A stretch of DNA of 48,104 nucleotides from an uncultured Oscillospiraceae bacterium (GTDB lineage Bacteria > Bacillota > Clostridia > Oscillospirales > Ruminococcaceae), in assembly GCA_934454435.1 (NCBI GenBank), contig CAKSGA010000005.1:1-48104 (forward strand), read 5' to 3'. Position numbers and translations under genes: made by a program. Positions within the stretch are counted from its first letter, which is position 1. Each line of letters begins with the position of its first letter. Positions 34,967 to 43,038 of the stretch are shown piece by piece. The notes beneath the pieces were generated by a model that was not told where the DNA came from, made no database searches, and saw only the letters and a list, made by a program, of their open reading frames with translations.

Positions 34967-35737
34967 TTGTATTATAACAAAGTTGAGATAAGCGGCGTGA
35001 ACACCTCTCAGCTCAAGGTGCTGCGTGAAAGTGAGAAAATGGAGCTGCTGAAGCGGGTGAAATCCGGTGATATGTCCGCCCGGGAGGAACTGATAAACGG
35101 AAATCTGCGCCTTGTCCTGAGCGTTATCCAGCGTTTTGCCGGAAGGGGGGACAGCCCGGACGATCTCTTCCAGGTCGGGTGTATAGGTCTTATCAAGGCG
35201 ATAGACAATTTCGATATAACCCAGCCTGTGCGGTTCAGCACCTATGCTGTGCCGATGATACAAGGTGAATTGCGGAGATACCTCCGGGACAATTCACCGG
35301 TTAGGGTGAGCCGCTCGGTGAGGGATCTTGCCTACCGGGCAATGCAGGCAAGAGAAAAGCTCACTGCCAAAAACGGCAGCGAGCCAACAATAGAAGCGGT
35401 AGCCAAGGAGATCGGTGCCCGGCGTGCGGACGTCGTGATAGCACTGGAAGCTATCAGCGAGCCGATTTCCCTTTATGAGCCGGTTTTCTCGGACTCCGGC
35501 GACACAATATATGTTCTTGACCAGCTCGGCGACCATAACGATGACGATAACTGGCTTGACGAGATCTCCCTGAAAGAAGCGATACACCAGCTCGGCCCCC
35601 GGGAGAAGCATATTCTTAACCTGCGTTTCTTCCGTGGAAAGACCCAGGTGGAGGTCGCAAAGGAGATCGGCATAAGCCAGGCACAGGTCAGCCGGCTGGA
35701 AAAGGGAGCACTCGAGAAGATCAAGAACCGGATCTAG
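34967..35737 (+). CDS. sigG: Sporulation sigma factor SigG
   Basis: Forespore-specific late sigma factor, 256 residues. [13 protein letters not shown] at the N-terminus matches the anti-sigma-binding start of Bacillus SigG. Region 2 is about 35-105 ([39 protein letters not shown]), followed by region 3 and region 4 with [23 protein letters not shown]. The TTG at 34967 is taken as start because GGGAG lies 7 nt upstream and the length then equals Bacillus SigG from its Met; a GTG at 34913 is in frame but has no ribosome site. The gene runs opposite to sigE and shares the CTAG at 35734-35737 with it. Confidence 0.93.
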   Translation: MYYNKVEISGVNTSQLKVLRESEKMELLKRVKSGDMSAREELINGNLRLVLSVIQRFAGRGDSPDDLFQVGCIGLIKAIDNFDITQPVRFSTYAVPMIQGELRRYLRDNSPVRVSRSVRDLAYRAMQAREKLTAKNGSEPTIEAVAKEIGARRADVVIALEAISEPISLYEPVFSDSGDTIYVLDQLGDHNDDDNWLDEISLKEAIHQLGPREKHILNLRFFRGKTQVEVAKEIGISQAQVSRLEKGALEKIKNRI

Positions 35738-36459
35738 TTGCACACTCTCTCCAGTTCCTCACGAAGCTGTTTGATTATACGCTTTTCCAGTCGTGAGATG
35801 TAGCTCTGGGAAATTCCTATTTCATCTGCTACTTCTTTCTGTGTTTTCTCTTTTCCACCTTTCAGTCCGAACCGCATCTCCATTATCTGCTGCTCCCTTG
35901 GCGTCAGGTGGCTGACTGCCTCGTGGAGCAGCTTTTTTTCTGTTTCGTCCTCAATGCGGGCGTTCACACAGTCGCTGTCCGTTCCGAGGACGTCCGAGAG
36001 AAGCAGCTCGTTGCCGTCCCAGTCGACATTCAGTGGTTCGTCTATCGAAACCTCACAGCGGCGCTGGCTCGTTTTTCGGAGGTACATGAGTATTTCGTTT
36101 TCGATGCAGCGTGAGGCGTAGGTCGCAAGTTTGATGTTCCTGTGCACGCTGAATGTGTTGACTGCCTTGATAAGTCCGATGGTCCCTATGGAGATAAGGT
36201 CGTCCAGTCCAACGCCGGTGTTCTCGAACTTCTTTGCGATGTAAACTACAAGTCGGAGATTATGTACTATCAGCGTTTCCCGGGCAGCGGCAAAATCGGT
36301 TTCCATAAGACGGAATGCTGCTTCCTCTTCCTCTCGGGAAAGGGGCGGCGGGAGCGACTCCGAGCCGTTTATGTAGTACACCCCGGAGTTCTCGCCGAAT
36401 GCGTATTTCAGGAACGCACCTAGTCCCTCGTCCAGCAGTTTTTTCAGAAAATTCTTCAT
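35734..36459 (-). CDS. sigE: Sporulation sigma factor SigE (pro-form)
   Basis: Early mother-cell sigma factor, 241 residues. The first 27 or so residues (basic and amphipathic, up to [15 protein letters not shown]) are the pro-sequence cut by SpoIIGA. Region 2 has [37 protein letters not shown] and [18 protein letters not shown]; region 4 has [25 protein letters not shown]. All are near-identical to Bacillus SigE. It lies 11 bp after spoIIGA on the same strand. Its stop overlaps the sigG stop on the other strand, which is unusual, since sigG normally follows sigE in the same direction. Confidence 0.97.
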   Translation of the reverse strand: MKNFLKKLLDEGLGAFLKYAFGENSGVYYINGSESLPPPLSREEEEAAFRLMETDFAAARETLIVHNLRLVVYIAKKFENTGVGLDDLISIGTIGLIKAVNTFSVHRNIKLATYASRCIENEILMYLRKTSQRRCEVSIDEPLNVDWDGNELLLSDVLGTDSDCVNARIEDETEKKLLHEAVSHLTPREQQIMEMRFGLKGGKEKTQKEVADEIGISQSYISRLEKRIIKQLREELERVCN

Positions 36460-36470
36460 ACTGAAACCTC

Positions 36471-37289
36471 CTATTTTGATACAATACTGGGGTCGAAAAT
36501 GCAGTCAGCCCCGGAAATATTCTGCTTTGAAATGCCAATAAGAGCTTCCACGTCAGAGCCGTTTATGCATATCTCGGCGGGGAATACAGGCACAAGACCC
36601 TCTCCGGTGACAGTCCGGCAGGGCACCAGACGAATTCCCTCCAGGTTGTCGAGCCTGCCGTTGTGGTAGTTTATGGCGGACTCCGGAGCTATCCCAGTCA
36701 CAGCAGCAGCCGAAGCAAGTATAACCGGCTTGCCAGAAAAGCTGTCCCGCAGGGAGTTCCCCGTATCTGCCAGACCGTCCAGTGAAAGCTCTGTGCCCGC
36801 CGCCCGCACCTTTACTGTGGTGTGCTGTGCAGGTCTGCGGGTTTCTGTAATGTATTCCGCAAGCCGGAATGCACCGTAAAGGATTCCGGTGAAAATCGCC
36901 GCCGCCCATATGGGGATATTGAAATAAGCAGTGCCGTTAGCGTAGTACATACCCATTGGCGCTGCGAAGTACCACAGCGCCAGCATTCCCCCCGCAAAGC
37001 CGAAGCTCACTGCAAGGAAGCAGAGCAAGGAAATCAGCGTGTCGATACGTTTCTGGCGTCCGAATAGAATTAGTGTCACCGCCGTACCGACTAACAGCCT
37101 GAACAGCACATTGAGTACCGGGTGGAGTTCCGGAAGGAATATCAGAAAAGAACCTGCCGCCCCCGCAAGCGAAGCCAGCACGCTTCTTACCGGGCTGACC
37201 CTTTTCCGCAGAATCAGCCCGGTGCACCTTATGAGAAAGTAGTTTATGTAGAGGTTCACAGCCAGCAGAACGTCTGCGTAGATTATCAT
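36471..37289 (-). CDS. spoIIGA: Sigma-E processing peptidase SpoIIGA
   Basis: Membrane aspartic protease that activates pro-SigE after a signal from the forespore. 272 residues: about five membrane helices (1-145) then the soluble protease domain. The catalytic Asp is D175 in [11 protein letters not shown], the retropepsin-like DTG. The C-terminal part includes [16 protein letters not shown] and the [10 protein letters not shown] segment typical of the family. Start ATG 37289 is supported by GGTGATG. The upstream promoter has an unusually long 21-bp spacer, as in Spo0A-activated spoIIG promoters. Confidence 0.95.
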   Translation of the reverse strand: MIIYADVLLAVNLYINYFLIRCTGLILRKRVSPVRSVLASLAGAAGSFLIFLPELHPVLNVLFRLLVGTAVTLILFGRQKRIDTLISLLCFLAVSFGFAGGMLALWYFAAPMGMYYANGTAYFNIPIWAAAIFTGILYGAFRLAEYITETRRPAQHTTVKVRAAGTELSLDGLADTGNSLRDSFSGKPVILASAAAVTGIAPESAINYHNGRLDNLEGIRLVPCRTVTGEGLVPVFPAEICINGSDVEALIGISKQNISGADCIFDPSIVSK

Positions 37290-37313
37290 ATCATCACCAG
37301 CCTGTCTTATATC

Positions 37314-37346
37314 ATTATATACTTACCTGGCGGAAAAATATGTCAA
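37314..37346 (-). promoter_or_regulatory. Candidate Spo0A-dependent spoIIGA promoter, 21-bp spacer
   Basis: On the minus strand: TTGACA (plus 37341-37346), 21-bp spacer, TATAAT (plus 37314-37319). The boxes are perfect but too far apart for normal sigma-A binding; in Bacillus the spoIIG promoter has a 22-bp spacer and needs Spo0A. GGTCGAA at plus 37384-37390 is one base from a 0A box (TGTCGAA). Confidence 0.6.
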
Positions 37347-37393
37347 TATACGGCGCAAAGAAATGATTTTTTCTGCTGTAACTGGTCGAAAGC

Positions 37394-37423
37394 AAAAAGA
37401 AAAGGAACTGCCGTAGCAGTCCC
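37394..37423 (-). terminator. Terminator of prfC
   Basis: On the minus strand, GGGACTGC pairs with GCAGTTCC (plus 37416-37423 and 37404-37411, one G-U pair) around TACG, followed by TTTTCTTTTT (plus 37403-37394). Confidence 0.82.
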
Positions 37424-37441
37424 TGAAATATTGTGTGTGAT

Positions 37442-39046
37442 TTAGTCCCTGTTGAATTCAGCAAGCTCAAGCCCTGGGTTCTTGTCAAGCGCCCATTTGA
37501 TGTTCCATTCGCTGGTGAATATAAGCAGGTAGTTGCCCTTTACGTCCTGGATAAGTTTGGTGTCGGACGTGAGCACCAGCTTGCTGAGCACATCATAGCC
37601 GCCGTCAAGGTGCTGCTGGCTCGTTATCCAGCGGATATGCTCATAGGGCAGACCCTCACGGATAATATCGACATTGTACTCGTTTTTCAGGCGGTATTCA
37701 AGTACCTCAAACTGAAGTACGCCGACAACGCCGACAATGACCTCCTCAAAACCGCTCTGCGGCTCTGAGAATATCTGGATAGCACCCTCCTGGGCTATCT
37801 GGGTGGTTCCCTTTATGAACTGCTTGCGCTTCAGAGTGTCCTTCTGGCGGATACGTGCGAAGTGCTCCGGCGCAAAGGTCGGGATACCTTCGAATTTTAC
37901 CTTTTTCTTGGGTGAGCATATCGTGTCGCCAATTGAGAACACGCCCGGGTCGAACACGCCCATGATGTCGCCTGCGTACGCTTCGGAAATGACCTCACGC
38001 TCGCTTGCCATGAGCTGCTGCGGCTGTGAAAGCCGCATAGTCCTGCCGTTCTGAACATGCAGGACTTCCATGTCCTTGTCGAACTTGCCGCTGCAAATTC
38101 TCATGAAAGCGATACGGTCACGGTGAGCCTTGTTCATGTTCGCCTGGATCTTGAAGATGAACGCCGAAAATTCAGGGTCGAACGGGTCAACAACGCCGTC
38201 AGGCGTATTTCTGGGAAGCGGGGCGGTGGTCATTTTAAGGAAGTTTTCAAGGAACGGCTCCACACCAAAGTTTGTCAGTGCCGAGCCAAAGAACACCGGT
38301 GACAGCTTACCGCTGCTTACAAGATCCATGTTGAATTCCTCGCTGGCGCCGTCCAGGAGCTCAACGTCCTCGGAGAGCTTTTCGTAGTTCTGAACGCCGA
38401 TGAGATCGGCAAGGGAAGCATCCGAAAGGTCTGCCTCGGTGGAAGCTACCTCACGTGTGCCGTTGTTAGCCTCAAATGAGATTATACGGCGCTTTTCACG
38501 GTCGTAAACGCCCTTGAAGTCCTTACCGGAGCCGATGGGCCAGTTGACCGGATAGGTCTTTATTCCGAGCTCGTTTTCTATCTCGTCCAGCAGGTCGAAC
38601 GGGTCCCGTGCTTCACGGTCCATCTTGTTTATGAAAGTGAATATCGGGATATTTCTCATAACGCAGACCTTGAACAGCTTTCTGGTCTGGTTCTCAACGC
38701 CCTTTGCTGCGTCTATGACCATTACGGCACTGTCCGCCGCCATAAGCGTACGGTAGGTATCCTCGGAGAAGTCCTGGTGTCCCGGGGTGTCGAGGATATT
38801 TATGCAGTAGCCCTCATAGTTGAACTGCATTACAGAGGAGGTAACGGAGATACCTCTCTGCTTTTCGATCTCCATCCAGTCGGAAACTGCATGGCGGGTG
38901 TTCTTCTTGCCCTTTACAGCGCCTGCGAGGGAGATAGCGCCTCCGTAAAGAAGGAACTTCTCTGTCAGGGTGGTCTTACCGGCGTCCGGGTGCGAGATTA
39001 TCGCAAACGTGCGGCGCCTCTCGATTTCGTGTCTTAAATCTGCCAT
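37442..39046 (-). CDS. prfC: Peptide chain release factor 3
   Basis: GTPase that removes RF1/RF2 from the ribosome after peptide release. 534 residues: P-loop SHPDAGKTT (18-26), the RGISVTSSV switch, DTPGH, NKMD, then beta-barrel domain II and the RF3 C-terminal domain with GVVGVLQFEVLEYRLKNEY. The RHAVSDWMEIEKQRGISV segment separates RF3 from EF-G and from the Tet-type GTPase in this window. RBS AAGGAAG precedes ATG 39046. It lies 22 bp after the YbhN-like gene, likely in one transcript. Confidence 0.97.
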   Translation of the reverse strand: MADLRHEIERRRTFAIISHPDAGKTTLTEKFLLYGGAISLAGAVKGKKNTRHAVSDWMEIEKQRGISVTSSVMQFNYEGYCINILDTPGHQDFSEDTYRTLMAADSAVMVIDAAKGVENQTRKLFKVCVMRNIPIFTFINKMDREARDPFDLLDEIENELGIKTYPVNWPIGSGKDFKGVYDREKRRIISFEANNGTREVASTEADLSDASLADLIGVQNYEKLSEDVELLDGASEEFNMDLVSSGKLSPVFFGSALTNFGVEPFLENFLKMTTAPLPRNTPDGVVDPFDPEFSAFIFKIQANMNKAHRDRIAFMRICSGKFDKDMEVLHVQNGRTMRLSQPQQLMASEREVISEAYAGDIMGVFDPGVFSIGDTICSPKKKVKFEGIPTFAPEHFARIRQKDTLKRKQFIKGTTQIAQEGAIQIFSEPQSGFEEVIVGVVGVLQFEVLEYRLKNEYNVDIIREGLPYEHIRWITSQQHLDGGYDVLSKLVLTSDTKLIQDVKGNYLLIFTSEWNIKWALDKNPGLELAEFNRD

Positions 39047-39068
39047 TTGTCTACTTCCTTATTGTGAT

Positions 39069-40163
39069 TTATTTAGTTTCTTTATCGACTATAGTTTCCA
39101 TCTGATACATAGTCTGCTTTGCCTCTTCGTCAGTCGGCTCTTCGATGCCCTTGTTCTTCATTGTGAGGGTGAATACAAGTCCGACTATGATGGGCAGATA
39201 GAACGTCATTATGCGCCACAGCATCATAGATGTGTTGACGTACTGCTCCGTAAAGATGTCCTTGAAGAACCCGTGGAAGCCGAGCTCAGCACCGCCCATT
39301 GCACCGGGGAGCGGGATAAACGATGATATCATCAGTACATACGCCTGGTAGCTCATTATCTGTAGCAGGCTCGCTTCATTCATACCGAAGCCCCTGTACA
39401 GTACATACGAAATGCAAAGATAGAGCGTAAGCTGAATGAACGTGAACAGCGTTGCTTTCAGCAGCAGGGGAATATTCCTGCGAAGATACTTGAAATTGTT
39501 GTAGAACTTGTTGACCTCTCTTGTGAAGTAAATTCGCCACTTCATCGGGCGCTTTACTATATGGATCTTTGCAAGAAAAGATATCAGCCAGTTAGCGACT
39601 TTCAGCGTGGCTTTCCTGAAAAGAGCAATGCAGAACAAGAATACAATGACTGCAGTATTGATGACAAATCCCACGATAACGAACGGCATGAGCCCTTTCT
39701 GAGTGAGATCGTCGCCGAAATGGCTGAACCCCACCGAAAGCGTAAAGACCGAGTATAGCGTCAGAACAAACTGATACACGATGAACCTGCTGAGCAGTGC
39801 AGTCAGACCACAGCCGAGCGGAACACCGAACTTGACGAGATAGTAGGCCTGCATAGGCTGGCCACCCGAAGCGGAAGGCGTGATGCAGTTAAAGTACTGC
39901 CCGATGATCGTAACGAGCCAGCTGTTCCAGAACTTCATTTTCGGGTGCATGGATTTCAGCATGACATGGACTGTAGCAGCCTCGCTGAGCCAGTAACCGA
40001 CCATAAAAAGCACACATATGACAAGTGCGCCCTTATTGATTTTGGTGAGCGCTGCGACAACATTGTCTATGCTGTCAACAAAGACCAGATACACGATCAT
40101 CACGATGAATGCGATGGCGCATATCAGCAGATTGAGCTTCTTGCCCATTTTTTTCTTTTTCAT
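39069..40163 (-). CDS. YbhN/LPG-synthase-TM family lipid flippase-like membrane protein
   Basis: 364 residues, about eight membrane helices. It matches the flippase-like half of MprF (lysylphosphatidylglycerol synthase TM region, UPF0104): the NCITPSASGGQPMQAYYLVKFGVP motif (about 92-115) and SSFIPLPGAMGGAELGFHGFF (about 285-305) are the family hallmarks. The C-terminal tail is acidic and cytosolic. The catalytic aminoacyl-transfer domain is absent; a separate DUF2156 protein lies nearby at 41046. ATG 40163 has only distant AGGGA sites (about 14-19 nt); an ATG at codon 6 is an alternative. Confidence 0.88.
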   Translation of the reverse strand: MKKKKMGKKLNLLICAIAFIVMIVYLVFVDSIDNVVAALTKINKGALVICVLFMVGYWLSEAATVHVMLKSMHPKMKFWNSWLVTIIGQYFNCITPSASGGQPMQAYYLVKFGVPLGCGLTALLSRFIVYQFVLTLYSVFTLSVGFSHFGDDLTQKGLMPFVIVGFVINTAVIVFLFCIALFRKATLKVANWLISFLAKIHIVKRPMKWRIYFTREVNKFYNNFKYLRRNIPLLLKATLFTFIQLTLYLCISYVLYRGFGMNEASLLQIMSYQAYVLMISSFIPLPGAMGGAELGFHGFFKDIFTEQYVNTSMMLWRIMTFYLPIIVGLVFTLTMKNKGIEEPTDEEAKQTMYQMETIVDKETK

Positions 40164-40216
40164 AATATATATCTATCCCTCAGATCGATCTCCCTTAAAA
40201 AAGTCCACATACATCT

Positions 40217-40245
40217 ATTATAAATTAAATCCTCTGAATTGTCAA
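40217..40245 (-). promoter_or_regulatory. Sigma-A promoter of the YbhN-like gene and prfC
   Basis: On the minus strand: TTGACA (plus 40240-40245), 17-bp spacer, TATAAT (plus 40217-40222). The leader of about 47 nt contains the 10-bp palindrome AGATCGATCT (40182-40191) between two G-rich ribosome-site-like strings. Confidence 0.85.
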
Positions 40246-40323
40246 TAGGTTTTACAGATATTTCCGCTTGCTTTGTAAAGAAGATTGTGTTCTTTCAGAT
40301 ATTTAATATGTACAAAAAAGGCA

Positions 40324-40352
40324 TTGACTTAATCAGTTTTTTGTGATAAAAT
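40324..40352 (+). promoter_or_regulatory. Sigma-A promoter of the tmk operon
   Basis: -35 TTGACT (40324-40329), 17-bp spacer, -10 TAAAAT (40347-40352). The predicted start site falls at or just after the ATG at 40357, so that ATG is either leaderless or not the true start. Confidence 0.75.
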
Positions 40353-40386
40353 AATAATGTATATTTATGCATTGGGGCTGATAATA

Positions 40387-41046
40387 ATTAATAAGGGCAA
40401 GATAATAGTTCTTGAGGGACTGGACGGCTGCGGAAAGTCAACGCAGCTTGAGCTGTTGAGTTCATCTATGAACCAGAATGGCAGGGCAAGGCTGATCAGC
40501 TTTCCTAATTATGAGAGCAGCACCGGGCGTGTAGTTTCAGAGTACCTTTCCGGAGCCATTCCCTGCGAAGGGGAGAACGGAGCCTGTGCAGCATCTGCTT
40601 TTTATGCGGCTGACCGCTATGCAAGCTACGTCACGGACTGGAAGAAAGACTATGACGCTGGAACGACGATAATTTCCGGAAGATACACAACGTCCAACGC
40701 CATCTATCAGATGACGAAGCTCCCGGCAGATAAGCGTGAGGACTTTCTCTCCTGGCTGAGTGATTTTGAGTACCGCAGGCTGGGGCTTCCTGAGCCTGAC
40801 CTGGTGCTTTTCCTTGATATGCCGGTGGAGGTTTCCCAGAAGCTGCTTTCCGGCAGATATAACGGCGATGAGAGCAAAAAGGACATTCATGAGAAGAATG
40901 TGGCATTCCTGAAAGCCTGCCGTGAAAGCGCACTCTATGCTGCCGGGAAATGGGGCTGGAAAGTCATACCGTGCTCCGATGGAGCAGAACCGCTGCCTAT
41001 CGAAAGAATTGCCCTCACAATCAAAAAAGAAGCAGAGGAAATTTAA
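40387..41046 (+). CDS. tmk: Thymidylate kinase, probable non-AUG start
   Basis: Phosphorylates dTMP to dTDP. P-loop EGLDGCGKST, a DR-type segment (AADRYAS), the YTTSNAIYQ motif and the lid region GRYNGDESKKDIHEKN are visible. The first in-frame ATG is 40357, but it overlaps the expected transcription start and has no ribosome site. Relatives begin M-x-KGK-I-V-x-EG; the aligned codon here is ATT 40387 (INKGKIIVLEG), 9 nt after GGGG. I therefore give 40387 as the likely start (219 residues) and 40357 as the alternative. It heads a run of coupled genes to mltG. Confidence 0.8.
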   Translation: MNKGKIIVLEGLDGCGKSTQLELLSSSMNQNGRARLISFPNYESSTGRVVSEYLSGAIPCEGENGACAASAFYAADRYASYVTDWKKDYDAGTTIISGRYTTSNAIYQMTKLPADKREDFLSWLSDFEYRRLGLPEPDLVLFLDMPVEVSQKLLSGRYNGDESKKDIHEKNVAFLKACRESALYAAGKWGWKVIPCSDGAEPLPIERIALTIKKEAEEI

Positions 41047-41939
41047 TGGCAGAATTCAACTTCAGGGCGCCTGAACTATCTGACCGGGTCTGGGTGGAAC
41101 CACTACTGGCAAGGTCCGGATTTCGTGGCTGCCTGTATACCTTTGGAAATAATTACGTGTGGAAAGACGTTTATAACGTCAGAATATGCCATTGGGAGGA
41201 CTTTTACATCCTGATGAATTCAGACAATTCAGCAACACCGAGGTTCCTGTTTCCGGCGGGTGGCGGAGATGTCCGCAGACTTGTCACGGCGCTTAAGCAG
41301 TTTTGTTCGGAGAACTGCTGGAACCTGCTGATGACGGCAAACCGTGAATGTACAGAGCTCCTGAAAAGCCTTTATCCGGAGATTGCAGTCACCCCGGACA
41401 GGGACGGTTTTGATTATGTTTATGAGGCAAAGTGTCTTGCTGAGCTGAAAGGCAGGCAGTACCATTCAAAGCGAAACCACCTCAACCGTTTTTACGAGAA
41501 CGACTGGAGCTTTGAGCCGATAGACAGCTCAAATATCGGTTACTGCCGTGAAGTCCTTGACCAGTGGCTGACGCCGGAGGATGCAAACGATCCCGAAAAG
41601 CTGGAAGAAACCGGCGTGGTCCGGACAAGCCTTGAATGCTTTGACGAACTTGGCTACAGCGGAGGAATTCTGTTCGTCAACGGAGCTCCCCAGGCGTTCA
41701 CGTTCGGTGAGAGATCTTCGGAGGACACGTTCGTTGTTCACGCTGAAAAGGCGCTGCTGAATTATCAGGGAGCATATACAGCGGTCAACTGCGAGTTCGC
41801 AAAACGGCTCGCCGACAGCTATCGCTATATAAACCGAGAAGAGGACACCGGCTCAGAGGGCCTGCGCAAAGCGAAACTCTCATACCATCCGGTGTTCCTG
41901 GAAGAAAAATACTATATTGACTTTGGAGGACAGACATGA
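41046..41939 (+). CDS. DUF2156 (phosphatidylglycerol lysyltransferase C-terminal-like) protein
   Basis: 297 residues, soluble, of tandem GNAT-like folds. The family is related to the catalytic half of MprF, which transfers amino acids from tRNA to phosphatidylglycerol. The signature KGRQYHSKRNHLNRFY is at residues 135-150, with FTFGE and KALLNYQGAYTAVNCEFA further on. It lacks membrane helices. ATG overlaps the tmk stop (TAATG), and the 3' end overlaps the DJ-1 gene (ATGA). A flippase-like MprF half (39069-40163) lies divergently close by, so the two could work together; that is inference. Confidence 0.88.
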   Translation: MAEFNFRAPELSDRVWVEPLLARSGFRGCLYTFGNNYVWKDVYNVRICHWEDFYILMNSDNSATPRFLFPAGGGDVRRLVTALKQFCSENCWNLLMTANRECTELLKSLYPEIAVTPDRDGFDYVYEAKCLAELKGRQYHSKRNHLNRFYENDWSFEPIDSSNIGYCREVLDQWLTPEDANDPEKLEETGVVRTSLECFDELGYSGGILFVNGAPQAFTFGERSSEDTFVVHAEKALLNYQGAYTAVNCEFAKRLADSYRYINREEDTGSEGLRKAKLSYHPVFLEEKYYIDFGGQT

Positions 41940-42481
41940 TATACGTTTTTCTGGCAGATGGATTTGAAGAAACTGAAGCAATTGCCCCTATCGACATGCT
42001 GAGAAGGGCAAAACAGGATGTTAGGACGGTTGGCGTTGGTACGTCAACCCCGATCAGTTCTCATGGATTAAAGGTCGCAGCGGATATCACAGAAGCTGAT
42101 GTTAAGCTCGACAACGGGCTCCAGCTCATCGTGCTTCCCGGCGGAATGCCCGGAACGCTCAACCTTGAGGCCTCTAAGACTGTCCAGTCGGCGATAGCTT
42201 ACTGTGTTGAAAACCATATTCCGGTAGGAGCAATCTGTGCAGCGCCGTCAATTCTCGGCAAGCTGGGACATCTTTCCGGCAGGAAAGCCGTGTGCTTCCC
42301 TGGCTTTGAGCAGTACCTTTCCGGCGCTGACGTCCAGGATAAGCTGTGCGTAACTGACGGACAGTTCACCACGGCGTGCGGTGCCGGGGCAGCTATAGCT
42401 TTCGGTCTGGAACTCGTTAAGGTCCTCTGCGGAGCTGAGAAGTCCGAAGAGATCCACCATGCAATAGTTGCCGACAGATGA
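41936..42481 (+). CDS. DJ-1/PfpI family protein (YajL/DJ-1 subgroup)
   Basis: 181 residues, glutamine-amidotransferase-like fold. The reactive cysteine is C101 in GAICAAPSIL, and the partner Glu is E14 in EETEAIAPID, as in human DJ-1 (C106, E18). Such proteins are linked to oxidative stress and to repair of glycated products, though the enzymatic role is disputed. ATGA overlaps on both sides with DUF2156 and the cyclo-ligase gene show coupled translation. Confidence 0.92.
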   Translation: MIYVFLADGFEETEAIAPIDMLRRAKQDVRTVGVGTSTPISSHGLKVAADITEADVKLDNGLQLIVLPGGMPGTLNLEASKTVQSAIAYCVENHIPVGAICAAPSILGKLGHLSGRKAVCFPGFEQYLSGADVQDKLCVTDGQFTTACGAGAAIAFGLELVKVLCGAEKSEEIHHAIVADR

Positions 42482-43014
42482 ACATTGCTGAACAAAAGAA
42501 AACTCTCCGCAAGGAACTGATAAAGCGCCGCCGGGAGATGGATCCGGAGGAAAAGTCAAGTGCTGATACGGCTGTCTTTGTGAAGCTGATACCGCTGCTG
42601 GAAAGCTGCAGCAGCGTGTTTACTTACGTTTCTACCGAAATTGAGGTGGACACCCGGCGGGTTCTTTCCTGGTGCTTTGAGCATGGGAAGCCTGTTGCAA
42701 CGCCGGTTTCCGGCGACACAGAGCTGACGTTCTACCCGGTAAGTTCAGAAAAGGACCTTGAAGCAGGAAAATTTGGCATTCTGGAGCCGGTTGACCGCAG
42801 TGAGCCGCTCGTTCCCGATATGAATTCTCTCTGCATAGTTCCGGCACTTCTTTGCGACAGGAGCAGGCTTCGCCTGGGCTATGGCAGAGGGTATTACGAC
42901 AGGTTCCTTTCAGGGTTTCCGGGGAAGTCAGTGATAATATGCTATTCTGATTTTGTGGGAGAGGTCCCCGCAGAGCCGCACGACAGGCGTGCTGATCACG
43001 TGATCACTGACTGA
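42478..43014 (+). CDS. 5-formyltetrahydrofolate cyclo-ligase
   Basis: Converts 5-formyl-THF to 5,10-methenyl-THF using ATP, in the cytosol. 178 residues, full length. The lysine/arginine-rich N-terminus (LRKELIKRRREM) and the hallmark LRLGYGRGYYDRFL (about 131-144) are intact. Overlaps the DJ-1 gene by ATGA. A gap of 24 bp separates it from mltG. Confidence 0.95.
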   Translation: MNIAEQKKTLRKELIKRRREMDPEEKSSADTAVFVKLIPLLESCSSVFTYVSTEIEVDTRRVLSWCFEHGKPVATPVSGDTELTFYPVSSEKDLEAGKFGILEPVDRSEPLVPDMNSLCIVPALLCDRSRLRLGYGRGYYDRFLSGFPGKSVIICYSDFVGEVPAEPHDRRADHVITD

Positions 43015-43038
43015 GCGTGTCATACAAGAGGTTTATAT

